A DNA stretch of 64,000 nt from Bacillus pseudomycoides (GTDB lineage Bacteria; Bacillota; Bacilli; Bacillales; Bacillaceae_G), in contig NZ_NVOY01000009.1 in NCBI RefSeq assembly GCF_002551005.1, positions 27,958 through 91,957 of the forward strand, written 5' to 3'. Position 1 is the stretch's first letter. Each line of letters starts with the position of its first letter. Positions 50,281 through 59,378 of the stretch are shown here, piece after piece. Under the pieces are notes generated by a model. That model saw only the letters and a list, made by a program, of their open reading frames with translations, was not told the origin of the DNA and ran no database searches. Both the position numbers and the translations under genes were made by a program.

Positions 50281-51615
50281 CTACACCTTCTTTCTTAAAC
50301 AAGCAATATAAAATCCATCCGTTGCAAAGTAATGCGGCAAAATTTGCACTCCACCTTTTCCTACATATGGATGCACAGCTTTTGGCAATCGGTCTTTCAT
50401 TGTTATATCCCATTCAAATTCAGAATGTGATTGTAAAAACTGCTCTATTACTTGTTCATTTTCTACTTTCTCAATTGTACACGTACTATAAACAAGGCGT
50501 CCTCCCTTTTTCAACAAAGGAGCTACCTTTTCTAAAATAGATAGTTGAATATTGGCAAGTCTTTCACTATCTTCTTTTTGTTTTCCCATTTTAATATCCG
50601 GCTTACGGCGAATTACCCCAAATCCAGAACACGGCGCATCTACTAATACTTTATCAAAGCTCTCTTGTTCATAATGCTCTTGCACTTTCCGTGCATCAAG
50701 TGCCTTTGCCTCGACATTTTCTAGTTGAAGGCGCTTTGCTTGCTGCTGAATTAAACGCACTTTATGTGGGTGTAAATCAAGAGAAATAACTTTTCCCGTT
50801 CCTCCCAAACGTTCTGCAATATGCGTTGTCTTCCCGCCAGGAGCAGCACAGCTATCTAGAATAATATCTCCTGCTTCCGGATCAAGCACGCGAGCCACAA
50901 GCATAGAACTTTCATCTTGAATAGATAGCAATCCTTCTTGAAATGCTTCTGTATGAGCTAGATTCCCTTTTTCAATTTGAATCGCATCTTCCGACAAATC
51001 GCCATGCTTTGCTTGAAGTCCTTCTGTTTCTAACATTTTGAGCGCATCTTCTACAGACGTTTTCGCTACATTAACTCGAGCCGTCGGAACTGGTGGGAGT
51101 AAGTTTACTTCACACATTTGTCTTGCTGTTTCAATTCCGTATGCTTCTATCCACTCTTTTACAAGCCATTCTGGATGGCTTGTTGCAATAGAAAGGCGCT
51201 TTTCCGGACTTTTAATCTCATCTAGCGATGGAACTCCTTCACGCTGAATCGAACGAAGTACTCCATTCACAAGTCCAGCGATTCCTTTATGACCATGACG
51301 CTTCGCAATTTCAACTGCTTCATGAATGGCAGCACGCTCTGGAACACGATCTAAATATAGCATTTGATATAAAGAGAGACGAAGGAGTACTTTCACCCAC
51401 AGTTCAATCTTTTTTCGTAAAAACGGCTGTAAATAATAATCAAGTGTATCACGTCGCTGGATTGTTCCGTATACAATTTCAGTTAACAAACCAACATCTT
51501 TTTTATCAATGCTACTCTTTTCAATCAAGTTGTTTAAAAGCAAGTTGCTATATGCACCGCTTTTTTCAACTTGTACTAAACCGTCAAGAGCTAATTCACG
51601 AACATTTTGTTTCAT
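50281..51615 (-). CDS. rsmB: 16S rRNA m5C967 methyltransferase RsmB
   Basis: It methylates cytosine 967 of 16S rRNA. An N-terminal NusB-like RNA-binding domain (1-150) leads into a Rossmann SAM-binding domain with [21 protein letters not shown] and the catalytic cysteine in STCTIEKVE. The length is 444 residues. Its start overlaps the fmt stop by four bases (ATGA). The fmt-rsmB order is conserved in Bacillus. Confidence 0.95.
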   Translation of the reverse strand: MKQNVRELALDGLVQVEKSGAYSNLLLNNLIEKSSIDKKDVGLLTEIVYGTIQRRDTLDYYLQPFLRKKIELWVKVLLRLSLYQMLYLDRVPERAAIHEAVEIAKRHGHKGIAGLVNGVLRSIQREGVPSLDEIKSPEKRLSIATSHPEWLVKEWIEAYGIETARQMCEVNLLPPVPTARVNVAKTSVEDALKMLETEGLQAKHGDLSEDAIQIEKGNLAHTEAFQEGLLSIQDESSMLVARVLDPEAGDIILDSCAAPGGKTTHIAERLGGTGKVISLDLHPHKVRLIQQQAKRLQLENVEAKALDARKVQEHYEQESFDKVLVDAPCSGFGVIRRKPDIKMGKQKEDSERLANIQLSILEKVAPLLKKGGRLVYSTCTIEKVENEQVIEQFLQSHSEFEWDITMKDRLPKAVHPYVGKGGVQILPHYFATDGFYIACLRKKV

Positions 51616-52556
51616 GCGTCTTCTCCTAACTTCGTACCTATTTCAGGTTTTGTTCCACGTAAAAATTGTGAACAGTCCATGCGTTTTTTACCGGATGGTT
51701 GCAACTCCGTGATTTTAATTGCTGTTTCATTTCCTGTTGCCACAACGAAACCATCTTCTTCAATTGCAACAACTGTCCCTTCTTCTGCTCTATCTGTTAC
51801 TGGAACTTTTTCTCCCCACCATACTTTTACAACTTGTCCTGCTAACGTCGTGTAAGCAACTGGCCACGGATTTAAACCACGAATGTGATTGTAAATCTCT
51901 TCTCCTGTTTTCGTCCAATCAATCTTTTCCTGCTCACGTTTAATATTATAAGCAAATGTTGCTTCTTCCTCATTCTGTTTAATTGGTTCTACCTTTCCTT
52001 GTACCAACAACGGAATCGTTTTGGATAATAACTGAGCTCCAGCCACGCTTAATTTATCAAATAACGAGCCGGTTGTTTCGCGTTCTGTAATTTCCACTTC
52101 TACTTGCGTTAAAATATCACCAGCATCTAACTTTTCAACCATATACATAATTGTAATGCCTGTTTTTTCTTTTCCTTGCATAATCGAATAATGAATAGGC
52201 GCACCGCCGCGAAGTTCTGGAAGTAACGAAGCATGGACATTAATACATCCATATTTCGGTGCTTCTAAAATTTCATTTGGTACGATTTGTCCAAATGCAG
52301 CTGTCACAATCAAATCCGGCTCTAATGCCAACACCTTTTCATATTCAGCTTTTTCACGAATCTTTAGCGGTTGTAATACCGGAATACCATGTTTTTCTGC
52401 TTCAACTTTCACAGGCGTTGGGGTTAACACCTTTTTTCTACCTACCGGACGATCGGGCTGCGTCACAACCCCAATCACATCATATCCATCTTCAATAAGA
52501 CGACGAAGCACCGGCACTGAAAAGTCCGGTGTTCCCATAAATACAACTTTCACCAT
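51612..52556 (-). CDS. fmt: Methionyl-tRNA formyltransferase
   Basis: It formylates initiator Met-tRNA with 10-formyl-THF. Family motifs are [14 protein letters not shown] at the start, [17 protein letters not shown] (with the catalytic Asn-His-Asp set nearby), and DAGDILTQ. The C-terminal OB-like domain binds the tRNA. It has 314 residues. It lies 16 bases after def, the deformylase that later removes the group, so formylation and deformylation are co-expressed. Confidence 0.97.
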   Translation of the reverse strand: MVKVVFMGTPDFSVPVLRRLIEDGYDVIGVVTQPDRPVGRKKVLTPTPVKVEAEKHGIPVLQPLKIREKAEYEKVLALEPDLIVTAAFGQIVPNEILEAPKYGCINVHASLLPELRGGAPIHYSIMQGKEKTGITIMYMVEKLDAGDILTQVEVEITERETTGSLFDKLSVAGAQLLSKTIPLLVQGKVEPIKQNEEEATFAYNIKREQEKIDWTKTGEEIYNHIRGLNPWPVAYTTLAGQVVKVWWGEKVPVTDRAEEGTVVAIEEDGFVVATGNETAIKITELQPSGKKRMDCSQFLRGTKPEIGTKLGEDA

Positions 52557-52572
52557 TTGAAAAACTCTCCTT

Positions 52573-53049
52573 TTACATCTCTTCTAATTCATTTTCCTCA
52601 TAATATCGCGTTACTTTAGATGTAAATAACACACCGTGTAAATGATCGATTTCATGTTGGATTGCACGGGCCAAAAAGCCGTCTGCTTCTAATAAATACA
52701 CTTTCCCGCGGCGATTTTGGGCACGTACTTTAATATACTCAGCACGTGTTACATCACCAAAAAGCCCCGGAAAACTTAAGCAGCCTTCGGGACCTACTTG
52801 TTCACCACGTTGTTCTAAAATAACAGGATTAATTAATTCAATTTTCCCGTTATCATCATCAATGTCTACAACAGCAACTTGCAGACTTACACCGACTTGC
52901 GGTGCTGCTAATCCAACGCCATCTGCAATTAACATTGTTTCGTGCATATCTTTTAAAAGTTTCACTAACTTTTTATCAAAATTTATAACACGTTCACATG
53001 GCGTTTCTAATACTTCATTTGGATGTTTTACAATTTCTAATGTTGCCAT
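52573..53049 (-). CDS. def: Peptide deformylase
   Basis: A metalloenzyme that removes the formyl group from nascent proteins. All three signatures are visible: [10 protein letters not shown] (44-53), EGCLSFP with Cys90, and QHEIDHLHG with His132, Glu133 and His136. The ATG at 53049 follows AAGGAGAG; the frame is open to 53073. This gives 158 residues, the short type I form, distinct from the longer Bacillus paralogue. It follows a family-2 repeat that separates it from priA. Confidence 0.96.
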   Translation of the reverse strand: MATLEIVKHPNEVLETPCERVINFDKKLVKLLKDMHETMLIADGVGLAAPQVGVSLQVAVVDIDDDNGKIELINPVILEQRGEQVGPEGCLSFPGLFGDVTRAEYIKVRAQNRRGKVYLLEADGFLARAIQHEIDHLHGVLFTSKVTRYYEENELEEM

Positions 53050-53082
53050 ACTGCTCTCCTTTTCAACATACAATCAGATTGA

Positions 53083-53211
53083 AATAAAGTGAAACTTCCA
53101 TCAATGGTGGCATTCTCCACTGATGGTTAGCCTGCCTAATCAAGTACAAGCCAACAGTAAGAATCTGGGTAACAAGACTCTCCTTCCTGCTTGTAAAAGT
53201 TCCACTTTATT
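53083..53211. repeat. Family-2 element with terminal inverted repeats, between priA and def
   Basis: The 129-base element is bounded by 15-base inverted repeats: AATAAAGTGAAACTT at 53083-53097 and AAGTTCCACTTTATT at 53197-53211, with one mismatch. An internal hairpin has arms CCATCAATGG (53098-53107) and CCACTGATGG (53117-53126). It fills the gap between priA and def and has no coding frame. It looks like a small non-autonomous mobile element (MITE-like) or a bcr-type repeat; no target duplication is obvious. Confidence 0.75.
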
Positions 53212-53240
53212 TTATCCATTTTCCTCTAAATTCAGCTCTA

Positions 53241-55646
53241 CTACATCAACATAGTTGGATTAAAATCAATTGAGATTTGCAAGTCTTTTTGCATTTCTGC
53301 TTGATAATGTTCATTTACCATTTTAAGCACGTACTGTAAGTTTGGTTCCCGTTTGTATTTTATCATGCATTGGTAGCGATATCTATCTTTTATACGAGGA
53401 ATTGCCGAAGCAACCGGACCTAAGATCATCGTTTGCTGTGAACAATGTTGTCGTAAAAAACCAACAATTTTCTCTGTTACCTGCACTGCTTTTAATAATT
53501 CCGGATGAGATACTGTAACTAATACGACATAATAATAAGGTGGATATTGTCGCATTTTCCTCATATACATCTCACGTTCAAAAAACACATCATACTTCTG
53601 TTGTTTTGCTAATTCTATACTATAGTGTTCAGGTGTATACGTTTGAATGACTACTTCTCCTGGAAGTTCGTGACGTCCAGCTCGGCCGCTTACTTGCGTT
53701 AAAAGCTGATATGTTTTTTCACTCGCCCGGAAATCCGGCAAATGCAGCATTGTATCTGCTGTCAATACACCTACAAGCGTCACATTTGGAAAATCAAGGC
53801 CTTTAGCAATCATTTGCGTTCCAAGTAAAATATCTGCCTCTCCTGCCCCAAATGATTTCAGGAGCTTTTCATGCATCCCTTTACGACTTGTCGTATCCAC
53901 ATCCATTCGAATCACACGTGCTTCTGGAAACAATTTTGTAATTTCTTCTTCAACTTTTTGTGTCCCTGTCCCAAAAAAGCGGATATAGGTACTATTACAA
54001 GCAGGACAAGCATTCGGTAAATTTTCCTCATAACTACAATAATGACATTTCAAGCGGTTATTCATTCTGTGATATGTAAGTGAAATATCACAGTGCGGGC
54101 ATTGCACGACATATCCGCAATCACGGCACATGACAAATGTCGAATGCCCTCTTCGGTTTAAAAAAAGCACCATTTGTTCTTTTTTCTCTAATCGATCCGC
54201 TATCTTCTCATGAAGAAGCTGAGAAAACATAGAACGATTGCCACCCCTAAGCTCTTCTCTCATATCAATAATCTCAACTGCCGGCAAATCCTGTTCATTC
54301 ATCCGTTTTGACATTGTAAGAAGTGTATATACACCTTTTTGGGCACGAGCAAACGATTCTAGTGTAGGTGTAGCACTTCCTAATACAATAGGACAATTGT
54401 GATATTCTCCCCGCCGAATTGCAACAGAACGTGCGTGGTAGCGTGGATTGTCCTCTTGTTTGTAACTCGATTCATGTTCTTCATCAATAATAATAATTCC
54501 TAAATTCTCAAATGGTGCAAAAATTGCTGAACGCGCCCCTACAACTACTTTGACTTCTTTCCGTAAGATTTTACGCCATTCATCATATTTTTCCCCAACA
54601 GACAATGCACTATGAAGAACAGCAACTTGCGAGCCAAAACGCCCTTTAAAACGATCCACCATTTGCGGCGTTAACGAAATTTCAGGTACAAGTACAATGG
54701 CTTCTTTTCCTTTTCTAAGAACTTCTTCAATTGACTGTAAATAAACTTCTGTTTTTCCACTCCCTGTGACACCATACAGTAAAAACGTCTCATGCTGCTC
54801 CTCTGTAATGGAAGTTAAGATCGGTGCAATCACCTGTCGTTGCTCTTCTGTAAGCGGGAATGGTTTTGTGCGCTCAAAAGCATCATCATCATACGGATTC
54901 CGGTATACTTCCACATATTTTTCAGCTAACAAACCTTTTTTCACAAGAGATTTTATGGGAGCATCAGTCATTTGCAATTCTTCCATTACTACTTTTAACG
55001 GTATGGACTGATAGTGTTCCATGAAATAATACAATACATCTTGCTGCTTTTTACTCTTTAGATGAAAGGCCGTTTCCTCTAATTCTTCATGAGGCAAAAC
55101 AGGTTGAATCATTTTTTGTTTTTTCTTTTGCGCCTTATCCTTTACTTCATAAACAACTTCTACATTCCCTTTTGCAATTTCTGTTTGCACCGCACGGTAC
55201 ATCTGTGGTTGTTCATCAAGCACATTCCAATCGATGCTTTCTTTTCCTTGAAAGAGCAATTTCACATTGGCCGCTACGTCTTCTGGTCTATGAAGACGTA
55301 GTTGTTTTTTATATGTCGCTTTAATTGCTGTTGGCAACATAACTTGGAATGCTGAAATTGTGAAACAAAGCGTTTCTGCTGTAAGCCAACTTCCAAGCTG
55401 CAACAATTCCTCATTTAATACAGGTGTAACATCTAACAATTCATGCAATGTTTTTAACTTATTTACATCTACATCTACTGTATCTTTTATCCCGATGACA
55501 AATCCTTGTAATTTTCGCGGTCCAAATGGAACAACGACTCGCATACCCGTTTGAACAAGATCTTCCCAACGTTTAGGAATAATATAATCGAATGGCCTAT
55601 CCGTTTGCCTTGCTGGAACATCGACAATTACACTTGCAAATTTCAT
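53241..55646 (-). CDS. priA: Primosomal replication restart helicase PriA
   Basis: It reloads the replisome at collapsed forks. The N-terminal DNA-binding domain leads to helicase motifs GVTGSGKTE (Walker A), IDEEHESS (DExH-type) and GSATPTLES. A zinc-binding region with paired cysteines (CRDCGYVVQCPHC, later CHYC and CPAC) lies mid-C-terminal. The length is 801 residues. It overlaps coaBC by four bases. The overlap is a sign of coupled translation. Confidence 0.96.
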   Translation of the reverse strand: MKFASVIVDVPARQTDRPFDYIIPKRWEDLVQTGMRVVVPFGPRKLQGFVIGIKDTVDVDVNKLKTLHELLDVTPVLNEELLQLGSWLTAETLCFTISAFQVMLPTAIKATYKKQLRLHRPEDVAANVKLLFQGKESIDWNVLDEQPQMYRAVQTEIAKGNVEVVYEVKDKAQKKKQKMIQPVLPHEELEETAFHLKSKKQQDVLYYFMEHYQSIPLKVVMEELQMTDAPIKSLVKKGLLAEKYVEVYRNPYDDDAFERTKPFPLTEEQRQVIAPILTSITEEQHETFLLYGVTGSGKTEVYLQSIEEVLRKGKEAIVLVPEISLTPQMVDRFKGRFGSQVAVLHSALSVGEKYDEWRKILRKEVKVVVGARSAIFAPFENLGIIIIDEEHESSYKQEDNPRYHARSVAIRRGEYHNCPIVLGSATPTLESFARAQKGVYTLLTMSKRMNEQDLPAVEIIDMREELRGGNRSMFSQLLHEKIADRLEKKEQMVLFLNRRGHSTFVMCRDCGYVVQCPHCDISLTYHRMNNRLKCHYCSYEENLPNACPACNSTYIRFFGTGTQKVEEEITKLFPEARVIRMDVDTTSRKGMHEKLLKSFGAGEADILLGTQMIAKGLDFPNVTLVGVLTADTMLHLPDFRASEKTYQLLTQVSGRAGRHELPGEVVIQTYTPEHYSIELAKQQKYDVFFEREMYMRKMRQYPPYYYVVLVTVSHPELLKAVQVTEKIVGFLRQHCSQQTMILGPVASAIPRIKDRYRYQCMIKYKREPNLQYVLKMVNEHYQAEMQKDLQISIDFNPTMLM

Positions 55647-56848
55647 GCAGGATCCTCTTCCAGCATTTTTTCAACATGTAGTAAAATTTCTCTCGCTACT
55701 TCCTGCTTTGTTAATAGTGGCACTTTAACCACGGCGCCATTTCTTTTATACATTGTCACAATATTTGTGTCCGTACCAAATCCTGCCCCTTCTGCTTTTA
55801 CATCATTCGCAACAATCATGTCAGCATTTTTTTCACGTAATTTCTTCGTTGCATACTCTTCAACATTTGTTGTTTCTGCTGCAAAACCAATAAGTAATTG
55901 ATGCTCTTTTCGCTCACCTAATGTTTTAAGAATATCTATCGTACGTTCCAATTCGATAATTGTATCGCCATTTTTCTTTTTCATTTTTTCATCATAAACG
56001 ATTTTCGGCCGATAATCTGCAACGGCAGCTGTTTTAATCACAACATCCATACGAGAATAATGATGTAAAACTGCCTCTAACATATCTTGTGCTGATTCCA
56101 CTTGTATTGTCGTTACATTCGCAGGCGGTGTTAGCGCCGTTGGACCAGAAATAAGAATGACTTCTGCACCAAGATTTGCCGCAACTTCCGCTAGTGCATA
56201 TCCCATTTTTCCAGAAGAAAAATTCGTCATAAAACGAACTGGATCAATTTTTTCACGTGTCGGTCCCGCCGTCACCAATATTTGTTTTCCTTGCAGCGGC
56301 TTCTCTTCTGAAAAATGCTTCTCTAACATTGCTACAATGTTTTCTGGTTCTTCTAACCGGCCTTTAGCAACATATCCGCAAGCTAAAAAGCCTTCTCCAG
56401 GCTCGATAAATGTATATCCTAACTGTTTTAGCGTTTGCATATTTTTTTGGACAACTGGATTTTCGTACATATGAACATTCATCGCAGGTGCAATCCACAC
56501 TGGAGCTGTTGTTGCAAGAAGAGTCGTTGAAATCATATCATCTGCAAGACCATTTGCGAATTTACCAATGATGTTTGCTGTCGCCGGTGCTACAAGTACA
56601 AGATCAGCCCAGTCTGCTAAATCGATATGAGCAATGACTGCTGAATCTTTTTCATCAAATGTATCTGTGTATACATCATGGCGAGAAAGTGCTTGAAATG
56701 TAAGTGGTGTAACAAACTTCATTGCCGACTCGCTCATTATTACTTTTACAAGCGCACCTGCCTGTGTTAATTTACTTGTTAGCGCAGCTGCTTTAAATAC
56801 AGCAATGCCTCCTGTAACACATAAAAGTATTTTTTTCCCTTTTAGCAT
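55643..56848 (-). CDS. coaBC: Bifunctional phosphopantothenoylcysteine decarboxylase / phosphopantothenate-cysteine ligase
   Basis: It performs two consecutive steps of coenzyme A synthesis. The N-terminal flavoprotein CoaC domain (1-180) has CVTGGIAVFKAA, PAMNVHMYENP and the catalytic Cys in LACGYVAKG. The C-terminal CoaB domain starts near ILVTAGPTREKIDPVR and includes the conserved FAAETTNVE and NDVKAEGAGFG segments. The length is 401 residues. A 382-base gap with a family-1 repeat and the rpoZ terminator lies upstream. Confidence 0.96.
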   Translation of the reverse strand: MLKGKKILLCVTGGIAVFKAAALTSKLTQAGALVKVIMSESAMKFVTPLTFQALSRHDVYTDTFDEKDSAVIAHIDLADWADLVLVAPATANIIGKFANGLADDMISTTLLATTAPVWIAPAMNVHMYENPVVQKNMQTLKQLGYTFIEPGEGFLACGYVAKGRLEEPENIVAMLEKHFSEEKPLQGKQILVTAGPTREKIDPVRFMTNFSSGKMGYALAEVAANLGAEVILISGPTALTPPANVTTIQVESAQDMLEAVLHHYSRMDVVIKTAAVADYRPKIVYDEKMKKKNGDTIIELERTIDILKTLGERKEHQLLIGFAAETTNVEEYATKKLREKNADMIVANDVKAEGAGFGTDTNIVTMYKRNGAVVKVPLLTKQEVAREILLHVEKMLEEDPA

Positions 56849-56948
56849 AAGTCTCGTCCTCTTTCTTTCATGACACTGAGTCTTTTTCGAACTTCAAACC
56901 ATTCATACTCATTACATACAAATAGAAGCTGTCGCTCCCCTGCATCCT

Positions 56949-57126
56949 ATATAAATCCTTTTTGATCTTTCGACATATCTATTGCTGCTTTACAGAAATT
57001 AAGAAGTCCGCACTTGCTTTCTCCCTCTGTTTGAACTTCGCATGTGGCATAAATAGGCCCTGACCGCTTCTATTCATGGCCAGATGCTCTCGCCCCCCTA
57101 AAAAGAAAGCTTTTATGTCGTTTTTT
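56949..57126 (-). repeat. Family-1 intergenic repeat, copy B
   Basis: About 178 bases in inverted orientation to the copy at 19154-19330, alignable almost end to end. The hairpin segment CTGGCC-loop-GGTCAG is identical to copy A in its stem. It lies in the coaBC-rpoZ gap, after the rpoZ terminator; 56849-56948 of the gap shows no feature. Confidence 0.75.
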
Positions 57127-57142
57127 AATTTATCTACATCGT

Positions 57143-57177
57143 AAAAAAATAACAACCTACTTGTAAATAGGTTGTTA
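57143..57177 (-). terminator. Terminator of rpoZ
   Basis: On the minus strand TAACAACCTA, a loop TTTACAAG and TAGGTTGTTA form a perfect 10-bp stem followed by TTTTTTT. It ends the yicC-remA-gmk-rpoZ group. Confidence 0.88.
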
Positions 57178-57230
57178 CTGTTACATAGAAAAGTATAGTA
57201 TCTATGCCTCTATTTGTCGAAAAGAAAGCT

Positions 57231-57443
57231 TTACTTTTGGTTGTTATCTTCACTTGGTTCGTAGTTTAATATTTGCGCATTAATTTCTTCTAATGCTTTC
57301 CCTACAAATTTATGAGATACTGGTTGCTCAACACTACAATCGTCATGCTCTTGCATTTCACGAGCGCGCTTTGCAGCTACTGTTACTAGCGTATATTTAG
57401 AATCAATTTTTTGTAACAATGAATCAATAGATGGGTTTAACAT
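57231..57443 (-). CDS. rpoZ: RNA polymerase omega subunit
   Basis: Omega supports assembly and stability of RNA polymerase. The 70-residue sequence begins [20 protein letters not shown] and has the family's [11 protein letters not shown] motif (interaction with beta prime). It follows gmk with one base between, as in most bacteria. Confidence 0.95.
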   Translation of the reverse strand: MLNPSIDSLLQKIDSKYTLVTVAAKRAREMQEHDDCSVEQPVSHKFVGKALEEINAQILNYEPSEDNNQK

Positions 57444-57444
57444 A

Positions 57445-58339
<895 letters not shown>

Positions 58340-58405
58340 AATTTGCGCCTCCTAGTAAGTCTATCCGATTTCTCCCTCTCGTATAACTTCGTATACAATT
58401 GACAG

Positions 58406-59281
58406 CTACTCAATATTTTGTACTTGTTCACGAATTTTTTCAAGATTATTTTTCATTTCAACAACATATTTTGAAATTGTTAAGTCATTTGCTTTTGAAC
58501 CAATTGTATTAATTTCACGATGCATTTCTTGTACGATGAAATCTAATTTCCTTCCAACTGGCTCTTTACTTTGTAGCGTCTCTTGAAATTGTTCTAAATG
58601 ACTTTGTAAACGAACTAATTCTTCATGAATATCACAGCGGTCTGCAAATACCGCTATCTCTGTAAGTAATCGTTGTTCTTCTAATTCTTGATTATGTAAT
58701 TCTTTCAAACGGTTTTCTAAGCGTTCACGATATTTTTGAATAACTGACGGCGCATATGGGACAATGGAACGCACACACGTGTAAATTCCTTGTAAACGAT
58801 GCTCCAAATCTTTATGCAGTCGTTCCCCTTCACCATCACGCATCGTTTTTAACATACTAGCTGCGCGGCGAACCGCTTCATACAAACTATGTTCAAACGC
58901 TTCATTTACATTTTCAACTTCTTCAATTGCTGTCACTTCCGGCATAGCAATAAGCTGCTGTAATGTAATCGAATCCTGTAATTGAAATTTCCCCTTCGCT
59001 TCTTCCATAATGAGCTTATATTGCTCTAAAAGGGACCAATCCACGCGTAATTTCCGTTCAACGAGTCCTTCCCCTTCAACAATAATCGACACTTCAATAC
59101 GTCCGCGGCCTACTTGTTCTGCAATTAACTTGCGGATTTTATCCTCGAACACCATCATTTGCTTTGGAAGACGAATATTCATCTCTAAAAAACGATGGTT
59201 GACCGACTTCATTTCTACTGTAATTTGAAACGCATCACTTTCTACTTTTGCGCGTCCAAAACCTGTCATACTCGAAATCAT
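58406..59281 (-). CDS. yicC: YicC family endoribonuclease (YloC)
   Basis: A protein of 291 residues with the YicC N-terminal signature MISSMTGFGRA, conserved KSVNHRFLEMNIRLP and a DUF1732-type C-terminal domain (HREINTIGSKANDL). YicC proteins are now described as endoribonucleases linked to mRNA turnover; in this window I can only support the family. It precedes remA and follows the Ca2+ ATPase gene with a terminator between. Confidence 0.93.
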   Translation of the reverse strand: MISSMTGFGRAKVESDAFQITVEMKSVNHRFLEMNIRLPKQMMVFEDKIRKLIAEQVGRGRIEVSIIVEGEGLVERKLRVDWSLLEQYKLIMEEAKGKFQLQDSITLQQLIAMPEVTAIEEVENVNEAFEHSLYEAVRRAASMLKTMRDGEGERLHKDLEHRLQGIYTCVRSIVPYAPSVIQKYRERLENRLKELHNQELEEQRLLTEIAVFADRCDIHEELVRLQSHLEQFQETLQSKEPVGRKLDFIVQEMHREINTIGSKANDLTISKYVVEMKNNLEKIREQVQNIE

Positions 59282-59313
59282 TTTATCACATCCAAGCCAT
59301 GATCTTACTCAAT

Positions 59314-59347
59314 GAAAAAGGTAATAGAGACTCTACTCTACTACCTT
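59314..59347 (-). terminator. Terminator of the Ca2+ ATPase gene
   Basis: On the minus strand AAGGTAGTAG and CTATTACCTT pair with one wobble around a short loop and are followed by TTTTTC. It is about 30 bases beyond the stop. Confidence 0.78.
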
Positions 59348-59378
59348 CTCAAATTATAGCACACTTTTATGTCATTTA

